Below, piece after piece: positions 1 to 8,552 of a DNA stretch of 64,000 nt (positions within the stretch are counted from its first letter, which is position 1; the number at the start of each line of letters is the position of its first letter). The stretch comes from an uncultured Pelagibacteraceae bacterium (GTDB lineage Bacteria; Pseudomonadota; Alphaproteobacteria; Pelagibacterales; Pelagibacteraceae). The DNA is taken from positions 18,994 through 82,993 of the forward strand of contig CACGAU010000007.1 of assembly GCA_902571135.1 (NCBI GenBank). Direction: 5' to 3'. Made by a program: the position numbers and the translations under genes. Below the pieces are notes generated by a model. The model was not told where the DNA came from, made no database searches, and worked only from the letters and a program-made list of their open reading frames with translations.

Positions 1-783
1 AATACTTCAGCTAGCGCAGCTTCATCAACTACAGACCTTAATGGAGCAGCAGCGTTAAATGCAGTAGCAAAGATTAAATTAAATTTAGAAAAATTTATTA
101 AGAAAAAATATAAGATCTATAATCAAGAGGCAGTCTATAAAAATCAATATATAATATTTGGAAATAGACAATTTGAATTTAAAAGCATAATTCAAGAGGC
201 ATATTTAAATAGAATTTCTCTTTCATCATCAGGCTTCTATTCAACACCAAAAATTAATTTTGATAAAAAAAAATTTAGAGGAAGACCTTTTTATTACTTT
301 TGTTACGGAGCAGCTGTTTCGGAAGTAACTGTTGATACATTGACGGGTGAAAACATACTGGAAAGAGTGGATATCTTACATGATGCTGGGAAACCAATAA
401 ATCCAGCACTAGAACTGGGCCAGATAGAGGGTGGTTTTGTACAAGGACAAGGTTGGCTTACAATAGAGGAATTGAAGTGGAAATCAGATGGTCAGATAAC
501 AACTTTTTCTCCATCGACTTACAAAATACCTGCAGTAAGTGATATTCCAAAAAAATTTAATGTAGAAATTTTTAAAGAAGGATTAAATAAAGAAAAAGTT
601 GTTAATAAAGCAAAAACAACTGGTGAACCTCCTTTGATGCTAGCCATGAGTGTTTTTTATGCAATTAAAGATGCAGTTGCTTCAATTGGAAATTACCAGT
701 TTACACCTGAACTTAATGCACCTGCAACACCTGAAAGAATTTTAATGAGTATTAACAAAATTAAAAATAAAATAAAAAATTAA
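1..783 (+). CDS. xdhB: Xanthine dehydrogenase molybdopterin-binding (large) subunit, C-terminal part (5' truncated by window)
   Basis: Frame 1 is open from base 1 (NTSASAASSTTDLNGAAALNAV...GFYSTPKINF...GRPFYYFCYGAAVSEVTVDTLTGE...DAGKPINPALELGQIEGGFVQGQGW), typical of the XdhB/xanthine oxidase MoCo domain; the supplied ORF starts at an internal Met. Confidence 0.9.
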   Translation, partial: NTSASAASSTTDLNGAAALNAVAKIKLNLEKFIKKKYKIYNQEAVYKNQYIIFGNRQFEFKSIIQEAYLNRISLSSSGFYSTPKINFDKKKFRGRPFYYFCYGAAVSEVTVDTLTGENILERVDILHDAGKPINPALELGQIEGGFVQGQGWLTIEELKWKSDGQITTFSPSTYKIPAVSDIPKKFNVEIFKEGLNKEKVVNKAKTTGEPPLMLAMSVFYAIKDAVASIGNYQFTPELNAPATPERILMSINKIKNKIKN

Positions 784-784
784 A

Positions 785-1255
785 ATGGAAGATAAAAAAA
801 AATTTATGGAAAAAGCTATTGAACTTTCAATAAATAGTGCAAATACTATTGGGGGTCCCTTTGGAAGTGTTATAGTTAAAAATGATAAAATTATTGCAGA
901 GGGCTCAAATAAAGTTACTTCTTCAAATGATCCGACTGCTCATGGAGAAATAGTAGCAATTCGAGAAGCCTGTAAAAATTTAAATACTTTTGATCTTTCT
1001 GGATGCGAGATTTATACTTCCTGTGAACCTTGTCCGATGTGTCTTTCAGCGATTTATTGGTCAAGGTTAGATAAAATATATTATGCAAACACTAGAGAAG
1101 ATGCAAAAAATATAGATTTCGATGACTCGTTTATTTATACAGAAATTCCAAAAAAAATTGATGATAGGAAAATTAAAATGGTACAAATGCTTAGAGATGA
1201 AGCTTTAAAAGCATTTGAAATTTGGGATAAAAAAGTAGATAAAATAAAATATTGA
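785..1255 (+). CDS. Nucleoside/guanine deaminase (cytidine deaminase-like fold)
   Basis: HGE and PCPMCLSAIYWSR zinc motifs, typical of GuaD/TadA-like deaminases; adjacent to xdh. Confidence 0.85.
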   Translation: MEDKKKFMEKAIELSINSANTIGGPFGSVIVKNDKIIAEGSNKVTSSNDPTAHGEIVAIREACKNLNTFDLSGCEIYTSCEPCPMCLSAIYWSRLDKIYYANTREDAKNIDFDDSFIYTEIPKKIDDRKIKMVQMLRDEALKAFEIWDKKVDKIKY

Positions 1256-2163
1256 TGGAATTTTTACCTTATACAATAAAATGGTTAGAAGTTATTCTAA
1301 GATGGGGCCATGTATTATTTGCAATATTATGGGTAGGTAATAGTTTTTTATTTAATTACTTAGATAATAATTTAAATAAAAATATAACGAGTGATGATAT
1401 CGATGGTGAAGGATATCTGATGCATTCAGGTTTTTTTTACAAACTTTCGAGGTTAAAAACATCTCCACCTCAGGATTACTTAAATAGATTAGTAATCTTC
1501 AAATGGCAAAGTTACTTAACCTTTGTAACCGGAATGTTGCTATTAGTTGTAATTTACTATTATAACGCTGGTGTATTAATGGTTGATAAGCGTGTCCTGT
1601 TAATACCCCCTAGTTATGCAATTATTATCTCACTTTTATCATTGATTATTTCTTGGTTTGTTTACGATCTTTTATGTAAATCAAAATTAATTGAGAATAA
1701 TATTTTATTTATATCCACGGGAATAATTTTGCTGGCAGTTGTATCATTTGGACTTACAAAATTATTTGGTCCGAAATTTGCAATTTTAAGTGTTGGATTA
1801 ATCATCGGATCCAATATGTTTGGTAATGTTTTCACGGTAATCATCCCTAATCAAATGAACATAATTAGTAGCAGTGAAAGAGGTGAAAAATTTGATATGA
1901 GCTTATCTTTAGCAGCTAAACAAAGATCAATTCACAATAATTATTCAACTTTTTTAGTTTTGTTTATAATGCTTTCTGGGCATTCGAGCTTTTTAGTTTA
2001 TCATCAATATAATTGGTTAATATTATGTGCGATTGCTGTCATTTCTGGTGTAGCAAGACATTATTTTAATTTAAGAGGAAGAAACATTCATAGGTTGTAT
2101 ATTCTAATTTCTTCAATAATAGCACTTATCGTTCTTGCAGTTTTAGTTTTATTATTTAAATAA
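1255..2163 (+). CDS. puuD: Membrane urate hydroxylase/oxidase PuuD-like, transmembrane domain only
   Basis: N-terminus WLEVILRWGHVLFAILWVGNSFLFNYLDNNL and multiple TM helices resemble PuuD (Urate_ox_N); ATG overlaps upstream stop (ATGA-type); no CXXCH before the stop. Confidence 0.75.
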   Translation: MEFLPYTIKWLEVILRWGHVLFAILWVGNSFLFNYLDNNLNKNITSDDIDGEGYLMHSGFFYKLSRLKTSPPQDYLNRLVIFKWQSYLTFVTGMLLLVVIYYYNAGVLMVDKRVLLIPPSYAIIISLLSLIISWFVYDLLCKSKLIENNILFISTGIILLAVVSFGLTKLFGPKFAILSVGLIIGSNMFGNVFTVIIPNQMNIISSSERGEKFDMSLSLAAKQRSIHNNYSTFLVLFIMLSGHSSFLVYHQYNWLILCAIAVISGVARHYFNLRGRNIHRLYILISSIIALIVLAVLVLLFK

Positions 2164-2179
2164 CTAGATATAAAAAATT

Positions 2180-2704
2180 ATGTCTGAAAAAATGATTGTC
2201 AGCTGGGACGAGTACAACAAAACTGTTGAGAAACTAGCAATCCAAATTGATGAGAGTGGATATAAACCAACAATACTCGTTGGCATAATGCGTGGAGCAG
2301 CGCCTATGATAGATGTTTTAAGTAGAATTTTTAAATTAAAATGTGCGTATCTTGCAGTCGAATCTTACAGTGGTAAGGGAGTAGAGGATGAGCAGGGTGA
2401 TATTGTTTTTTCAAGAGAAATGAGTTCGATAGCACCTAATATGGGTGGAAAAATACTTTTATGTGATGATTTATCTGATACAGGAATTACTTTTAACAAA
2501 AGTATAGATTGGTTAAAAAAATATGAACCCATTAAAGATAAAATAGAAGATATTAAAACTGCAACATTATTTAAAAAAAAGAAATCAACATTTGAGCCAG
2601 ACTTCTGTGCAAATAGACTTCCTGATAATCCTTGGATAGTACAGCCCTTTGAAATTTATGAAGAATTAAGGATTGAAGAAATCAAAAAAAAACATCAGAT
2701 ATAA
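2180..2704 (+). CDS. Purine phosphoribosyltransferase (Gpt/Xpt-like)
   Basis: PRTase PRPP-binding loop ILLCDDLSDTGITF and VGIMRGAAPMIDVL. Confidence 0.8.
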   Translation: MSEKMIVSWDEYNKTVEKLAIQIDESGYKPTILVGIMRGAAPMIDVLSRIFKLKCAYLAVESYSGKGVEDEQGDIVFSREMSSIAPNMGGKILLCDDLSDTGITFNKSIDWLKKYEPIKDKIEDIKTATLFKKKKSTFEPDFCANRLPDNPWIVQPFEIYEELRIEEIKKKHQI

Positions 2705-2732
2705 AAAAGGCCAGTTAAAAAACCGGCCTTTT
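2705..2732. terminator. Bidirectional intrinsic terminator between convergent genes
   Basis: AAAAGGCCAGTTAAAAAACCGGCCTTTT hairpin with flanking A/T tracts. Confidence 0.8.
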
Positions 2733-2755
2733 AAAATTTTTAAATTGAAAACTGA

Positions 2756-3826
2756 TTACTTAGGTATATCTCCTTCAACACCTTTAACATAAGTCATCAT
2801 ACCCGCAAGCATTCCATCATCTGCAGTTTTTCCTTCTGCTACCATTAAATTACCTTTCTGGTCATAAATTGGTCCTGTGAAAGAATGAACTTTACCAGAT
2901 GCTAAATCTGCTTGAAGTTTTTTAACTTTTGATCTTAGGTCAGCTGGCATTTGTGAATCTAAATCTGATATCACCACCATACCGTCTCCAATACCATGCC
3001 AAGTATCTTTTTGGCTCCATGTACCGTTCGCAACAGCTTTAACTCTGTCTACGTAATATGGGCCCCAATTGTTTTCAACTGAAGTCAATACAGCTTTAGG
3101 AGCAAACTTGTCCATATCACTTGCTTGTCCAAAAGCATATACTCCAGCTTTTTCAGCAATTTGAACAATAGCAGTACTATCTGTATGTTGAGCAATTACA
3201 TCAGCACCTTGGTCAATTAAAGCTTTTGCTGCTTCTGCTTCTTTACCTGGATCGTACCAAGTGAAAGCCCAAACAATTTTAGTTTTAATATTTGGATTAA
3301 CTTTTTGAGCCGCTAAAGTAAATGAATTGATACCCCTGATAACTTCAGGAATTGGAAAAGATGCCACATAACCAATAACATTTGATTTTGTCATAGTTCC
3401 AGCGATTGTTCCTAAAATTGTTCTACCTTCGTAAAATCTAGCTGCGTATGTAGAAACATTTGGATGTTCTCTTTTATATCCAGTAGCATGTTCAAATTTT
3501 ACATTTGGAAATTCTTTTGCAACTTTGTTAGTTGGATTCATGTATCCAAAACTAGTTGTAAAGATAACATCATGACCAGAATTAGCTAATTGTCTAAGAA
3601 CCCTCTCAGCATCAGCACTTTCTGGAACACCTTCTACGTAAGTTGTTTTAAATCCGGCAGCTTCAACAGCTTTTCTACCTACATCATGCTGATATGTCCA
3701 TCCATGGTCACCAGTTGGGCCAATATAAACAAATGCTGCTTTAACATCTTTTGCAATTGCAGCTACAGTAAACGTAAATAATAAAACTAAAGAAGAGACG
3801 AAAGAACGAATAAAAAATTTATGCAT
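2756..3826 (-). CDS. BMP family ABC transporter substrate-binding protein (nucleoside/purine type)
   Basis: Signal peptide plus AAFVYIGPTGDHGWTYQHDVGRKAVE..., followed by two permeases and an ATPase. Confidence 0.85.
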   Translation of the reverse strand: MHKFFIRSFVSSLVLLFTFTVAAIAKDVKAAFVYIGPTGDHGWTYQHDVGRKAVEAAGFKTTYVEGVPESADAERVLRQLANSGHDVIFTTSFGYMNPTNKVAKEFPNVKFEHATGYKREHPNVSTYAARFYEGRTILGTIAGTMTKSNVIGYVASFPIPEVIRGINSFTLAAQKVNPNIKTKIVWAFTWYDPGKEAEAAKALIDQGADVIAQHTDSTAIVQIAEKAGVYAFGQASDMDKFAPKAVLTSVENNWGPYYVDRVKAVANGTWSQKDTWHGIGDGMVVISDLDSQMPADLRSKVKKLQADLASGKVHSFTGPIYDQKGNLMVAEGKTADDGMLAGMMTYVKGVEGDIPK

Positions 3827-3904
3827 AAATTTATTTCCCCTTTTGATTTTTTAATAAGACTAAACTTAGATTAAATTATCTAAAAAAAAATAATTATTTT
3901 ATAA

Positions 3905-4837
3905 TTAATTGTCTTTATGAAAAGATTTCCCCAGAGAACTAGGAGTACTTAGCCTTATTTTTCTACTATCACGAGAAATTACAACCAAAACTATTATTGT
4001 AACGATGTATGGTAGAGCTGTTAAAAATTGCACAGGAATTCTTACTCCAATTGCTTGCATATGAAATTGAATAATTGTTAACCCACCAAAAATCATAGCA
4101 CCAATTAAAATTTTAATTGGGTTCCACGTTGAGAAAACTACCAGAGCTAATGCGATCCAACCTCTTCCACCTGTCATATTTTCAATCCACTGAGGAGTAT
4201 AAATCATGGATAAATATGCACCAGCAAGTCCACTCATTGCGCCTCCATAAAGTATACAAGCGTAACGAACTAACCTAACATTTATTCCTTGATTAGACGC
4301 AGACTCAGGTGAGTCTCCTACAGCTCTTACAATTAATCCAATTTTCGTTTTTTTTAAAAAATAGCTAGTTATGAAAGGAAGGGCAAAAGCAAAATAAAAA
4401 ACAATTGAATGTCCAAATAATATTGGGCCTAAAAGTGGTATTGTATCTTTTAAACCTTCAAACAAAACAGGAAACTCTTTTCCAGGAATACCTACAAAAT
4501 TTTTTCCTATCATCGCAGAAATACCAATTCCAAATATGGTTAGCGCCAAACCAGTAGCAACATGATTAGTGATTAATGTTTGAGTCAGGAATGCAAAAAT
4601 AGTTGAAATTAGAACTCCAGCTAACATTGCACCAAAAACTGCAATAATCAAACTTCCTGTCACTGTCATTAGTGCGAAGCCTGATATAGCCCCAATGATC
4701 ATCATTCCTTCAACACCAAGGTTTAAAACTCCAGACCTTTCTGTAATCAGTTCACCACAAGACGCTAGGATTAAAGGAACAGCGGAGGCCATTATTGATG
4801 CAATTATCAGTCCAATAAAATTTATATCGATGATCAT
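3905..4837 (-). CDS. ABC transporter permease (BMP-associated, nucleoside type)
   Basis: TM protein with GELITERSGVLNLGVEGMM signature. Confidence 0.88.
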   Translation of the reverse strand: MIIDINFIGLIIASIMASAVPLILASCGELITERSGVLNLGVEGMMIIGAISGFALMTVTGSLIIAVFGAMLAGVLISTIFAFLTQTLITNHVATGLALTIFGIGISAMIGKNFVGIPGKEFPVLFEGLKDTIPLLGPILFGHSIVFYFAFALPFITSYFLKKTKIGLIVRAVGDSPESASNQGINVRLVRYACILYGGAMSGLAGAYLSMIYTPQWIENMTGGRGWIALALVVFSTWNPIKILIGAMIFGGLTIIQFHMQAIGVRIPVQFLTALPYIVTIIVLVVISRDSRKIRLSTPSSLGKSFHKDN

Positions 4838-5898
4838 TTTTTTGAACCTATAAATTTAATTTTGAAAAAAAGTAAATAATCTGATGCAAGAAGAAAAAAT
4901 AAAATCATTCCTTGAAAAACCTGACCAGTATATTTAGGAATTTGCATAAATATTTGAGCTGTTTCAGCACCCAAATAAGTTATTGCAACAACTAGTGATG
5001 CAAAGATAATACCAACAGGATGTAAACGACCCAAAAACGCTACGATTATAGCAGTAAAACCATAATCTGGAGAAATTTCTCTGTGAAGCTGACCAATAGG
5101 TCCAGTTATTTCTCCAACTCCAGCTAAACCTGCGCAAGCACCACTTATTAAAAAAACGAGTATGATCATTTTTTTACCTTTGTATCCGGCATATCTTGCT
5201 GTCTTTAAACTAAAACCTGAAACTTTCATTTGGAACCCTAAATACGTTTTATAAAAAACAAACCAACTGATAACCACTGCGGCTAAAGCTAAAAATATTC
5301 CTGCGTGAATTCTTAGTCCTTCAAATAATAACGGAAGTTTAGCAGAGTCACTGAATTGTCTGGTTTCAGGAAAATTAAATCCCTCTGGATTGCTCCAAGG
5401 ACCAACAACAAGATAGTCCAAAATTAATTTTGAAACATATACCAACATAAGACTTACTAATATTTCATTTGTATTAAAGTAAGTTTTTAAGATTGCGGGT
5501 ATGGATGCATACAGCATACCACCGATTGCACCAGCTAAAATTACTGTTGGAAGAATATAAAAACCTTCTTGCTCATAAAACAATAATGCAACTCCTCCCG
5601 AAACTATCGCCCCGAAAGTTAATTGCCCTTCGGCTCCAATATTCCAGTTATTACTTTTAAAACAAAAAGATAAACCGATTGCAATTAAACAAAGAGGTGT
5701 AGCTTTTAATAGTAATTCGCTGAAACCATATTTATCTGCAATTGGAACTATGAAAAAAAATTTAAGAGCTTCAAATGGTTTAAAACCTAAAATAAAAAAA
5801 ATCAAACCTCCCGCTACTAGTGTTAGAAAAATAGCTAAAACAGGTGTAAAGAAAAAAATAGCTCTAGAAGGCTGATCTCTTTTTACAATTTTAATCAA
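4834..5898 (-). CDS. ABC transporter permease (BMP-associated)
   Basis: NNWNIGAEGQLTFGAI motif, TM protein, 4-bp overlap with next permease. Confidence 0.88.
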   Translation of the reverse strand: MIKIVKRDQPSRAIFFFTPVLAIFLTLVAGGLIFFILGFKPFEALKFFFIVPIADKYGFSELLLKATPLCLIAIGLSFCFKSNNWNIGAEGQLTFGAIVSGGVALLFYEQEGFYILPTVILAGAIGGMLYASIPAILKTYFNTNEILVSLMLVYVSKLILDYLVVGPWSNPEGFNFPETRQFSDSAKLPLLFEGLRIHAGIFLALAAVVISWFVFYKTYLGFQMKVSGFSLKTARYAGYKGKKMIILVFLISGACAGLAGVGEITGPIGQLHREISPDYGFTAIIVAFLGRLHPVGIIFASLVVAITYLGAETAQIFMQIPKYTGQVFQGMILFFLLASDYLLFFKIKFIGSKK

Positions 5899-7385
5899 TT
5901 TCCACCTCCCATAAGTATCCCAAGTTTCTCAGAGGTAACCTCATCAGCATTCATAATTTTTGATAATTTCCCTTTATGAATTACTGAAATTTTATCACTT
6001 AATTTTAATAACTCATCAGTATCTGTAGATATTAATATAATTGATTTATTTTGTTCATTGATTTTAATCAACGTCTCATGGATATAATTTATTGCCCCAA
6101 CATCTAGCCCCCAAGTTGGATTAAAACAAATTAATAAATCTGGAGAGGTGATTAATTCTCTTCCGATAATTAATTTCTGTAAATTGCCTCCAGATAAAAA
6201 TTGGCTTTTTAACTCTATGTTGTCTGTATTAACATTAAAGTCCGAAATTATTTTTTTTGAATGTTCTTTAATTTTATTTTCATTTATTAATCCATTATTA
6301 AAAAAATTCGAGGATTTAAAATTGTTTAGAGCTACATTTTCAAAAATTGCCATTTGTGGAATAGCAGCTTGTTCAAGTCTATCTTCTGGAGAAAAGGCCA
6401 TTAAATATTCTCTTCTCTCTTGGGGATTTAAATCTCCAATATAATTTTTATTAAATTCTATAGAATTCTTGTCTGATATAATTTCACCGCTTAATACTTG
6501 AAATAATTCACTCTGGCCGTTTCCCGATATACCTGCAATTCCCAAGCACTCACCTCGATTAACAGAAAAATTAATATCACTCAAATTTGTTTCAAAAGGA
6601 TCTTCGCTTATAAAATTAAGATTTATTATATTTATTAATTGATCTGATGAAGTTTTCTCTTTTTTTTTCTTTATAGTTTTTAGATTCTGACCAACCATTT
6701 TGGTAGCAAGTGACTCAACATTTTCATTGTTTATTGCACTTACAGAAACTAACTTTCCTCTCCTCATTACAGCAACTTCATCACAAAGTTCCATAACTTC
6801 CTTTAGTTTATGAGTGATATAAATAATTAAAATTCCTTCTGCTGAAAATTTTTTCAAAGATAAGAACAATTCACTTGTTTCTTGCTCTGTTAATACAGAT
6901 GTTGGTTCATCCATAATTAAAACTTTAGGACTTCTTATTAGACATCTAATTATTTCTACTTTTTGTTTTTGACCCGCTGAAAGATTTAAAACAGGTATAT
7001 CAAGATCAATTGAAAAATTATATTTTTTCATAATTGTATCAATTTTTTCTCTTAAACTTTCCCTTTGTTCATCTGAATCTATTATTAAGTTTTCAAATAC
7101 GGATAAAGTTTCAAAAAGATTAAAATGCTGGAATACCATTCCAATATCATTTTTTTTTGCATCTAATGGCGAGTTAAGCTTTAGATTATTTTCATTTAAA
7201 TAAATTTTACCTTCGTCAGGAATGATGACACCTGATAGAATTTTAACTAGTGTAGATTTTCCAGCACCATTTTCTCCAAGAAGAGCATAAATTTTACCAC
7301 TATTAAATTCGAGTGAAACATTGTCGTTTGCAACACACCCAGGATATATTTTAGTTATATTTGAAATTTTAAGATTTGTATTCAT
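5895..7385 (-). CDS. ABC transporter ATP-binding protein (duplicated ABC domain, nucleoside type)
   Basis: Walker A LLGENGAGKSTLVKIL, LSAGQKQKVEIIRCL signature, second ABC domain with degenerate GISGNGQSEL. Confidence 0.92.
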   Translation of the reverse strand: MNTNLKISNITKIYPGCVANDNVSLEFNSGKIYALLGENGAGKSTLVKILSGVIIPDEGKIYLNENNLKLNSPLDAKKNDIGMVFQHFNLFETLSVFENLIIDSDEQRESLREKIDTIMKKYNFSIDLDIPVLNLSAGQKQKVEIIRCLIRSPKVLIMDEPTSVLTEQETSELFLSLKKFSAEGILIIYITHKLKEVMELCDEVAVMRRGKLVSVSAINNENVESLATKMVGQNLKTIKKKKEKTSSDQLINIINLNFISEDPFETNLSDINFSVNRGECLGIAGISGNGQSELFQVLSGEIISDKNSIEFNKNYIGDLNPQERREYLMAFSPEDRLEQAAIPQMAIFENVALNNFKSSNFFNNGLINENKIKEHSKKIISDFNVNTDNIELKSQFLSGGNLQKLIIGRELITSPDLLICFNPTWGLDVGAINYIHETLIKINEQNKSIILISTDTDELLKLSDKISVIHKGKLSKIMNADEVTSEKLGILMGGGN

Positions 7386-7388
7386 TAC

Positions 7389-7979
7389 TTAATTTAATGG
7401 TATAGAATTTCCATCCTTATTTTCCTGATATTTATTTGATAACGTTTGATATTTTTTTTTAATTTCGTCTAACTGATTTAATACATTTTCTTTTTTTGAA
7501 GTGGGTAAATTTTCAATAAGTAAATTTATATTCTGACTTTTCCAATAGGAATTTTCTTTATTATATTCTCCATCATTAATTTTAAATACCTCTTTGAGTA
7601 TATTTAAATCGTGAGGAATATTAAATTCCTCATTTGTGGCAGTATACGGAAACAAATAATAAAAATTATCAAATCCAGAAAATGTGATTGCACTCAAACA
7701 CATACTGCAGGGCTCATGTGAACTTAAGAACATGCAGTCTTTTTCTTTTGGTCTTGTATTTGCATCTAATTTATAAAATTTTTTAAGAGTATGCATTTCT
7801 CCATGCCACAATGGATTTTCTATTTCATTGTTTGTTTCTGCAACTACAAGCGATAAATCATCTTTTTTAATTATGGCTGCCCCAAATATTTTACTACCCT
7901 TGGCAACACCTTTTTCAGTTAAGGGTAAAACTTCTTTTAAAAATATATTTAGTATTTTTTCTAGGGCTTTTTCATTCAT
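7389..7979 (-). CDS. Cytidine/deoxycytidylate deaminase-family protein
   Basis: HGEMHTL and SSHEPCSMCLSAI zinc motifs; 3 nt upstream of the ABC ATPase gene, same strand. Confidence 0.8.
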   Translation of the reverse strand: MNEKALEKILNIFLKEVLPLTEKGVAKGSKIFGAAIIKKDDLSLVVAETNNEIENPLWHGEMHTLKKFYKLDANTRPKEKDCMFLSSHEPCSMCLSAITFSGFDNFYYLFPYTATNEEFNIPHDLNILKEVFKINDGEYNKENSYWKSQNINLLIENLPTSKKENVLNQLDEIKKKYQTLSNKYQENKDGNSIPLN

Positions 7980-8105
7980 ATGCTTGAACCATCAAATAAA
8001 GAACACAATTGTTACTATAATCAAACTTAAAAGTAATAATAAATAAATTATTTATACAACTTAAAAGTTAATAATTTATGAAACAAAAAATGTTAATTTG
8101 AACTT

Positions 8106-8411
8106 ATGTCAAAATTAAAATCATCAATAAGTCTTATAATTATATTAATTTTTTTTTCAGGGTGTCAAACTGTTAAAGATAAAACAGATGCAATTGTTGA
8201 AAAAGAAAATGAAAAATTAAGTAAATTCCTTGGAAAATCAGCTAGCGAACTTCAGATGGAGCTTGGAAAACCAGACGAAGACTTTAAAAATGCTAAAGGC
8301 AATTTTGAGCTAGTTTATAATAGTAAAAAATACCTTGTTCCATGTGAACGTAGGTTTGAAATAAATTCAGAAAATATAGTTGTGGGTTTTGTTTCAAACG
8401 GTTGCTTTTAA
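8106..8411 (+). CDS. Small predicted lipoprotein
   Basis: Lipobox-like LIFFSGC after a hydrophobic N-terminus; 101 aa. Confidence 0.65.
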   Translation: MSKLKSSISLIIILIFFSGCQTVKDKTDAIVEKENEKLSKFLGKSASELQMELGKPDEDFKNAKGNFELVYNSKKYLVPCERRFEINSENIVVGFVSNGCF

Positions 8412-8470
8412 AATTTATTAATTAAAATAAATCTGCTCATTATAGGTTTTTTTTAGTATCTAAGGTGCAG

Positions 8471-8500
8471 TTGTTCTAAAGTAATCAGTTTTTTTATATT
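8471..8500 (+). promoter_or_regulatory. Putative sigma70 promoter for purine permease
   Basis: TTGTTC (8471-8476), 18-bp spacer, TATATT (8495-8500); predicted start about 8507 gives a leader of about 43 nt. Confidence 0.45.
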
Positions 8501-8509
8501 AATTCATAG

Positions 8510-8552
8510 CCAATAATGTAACGTCTATTTAGTTAACGACGGAGGTTACATG
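8510..8552 (+). promoter_or_regulatory. Candidate xanthine-I (NMT1 motif)-type riboswitch sequestering SD and start codon
   Basis: ATGTAAC (8516-8522) is an exact reverse complement of GTTACAT (8545-8551), which includes the start codon; inner CGTC (8522-8525)/GACG (8538-8541); SD-like GGAGG at 8541-8545; gene encodes a purine permease. Confidence 0.6.

Noticed and set aside
8412-8470. A tRNA or larger aptamer in the upstream part of the permease intergenic region
   Set aside because: AT-rich with no cloverleaf or conserved large riboswitch core visible; only the proximal 8516-8551 element is well supported.
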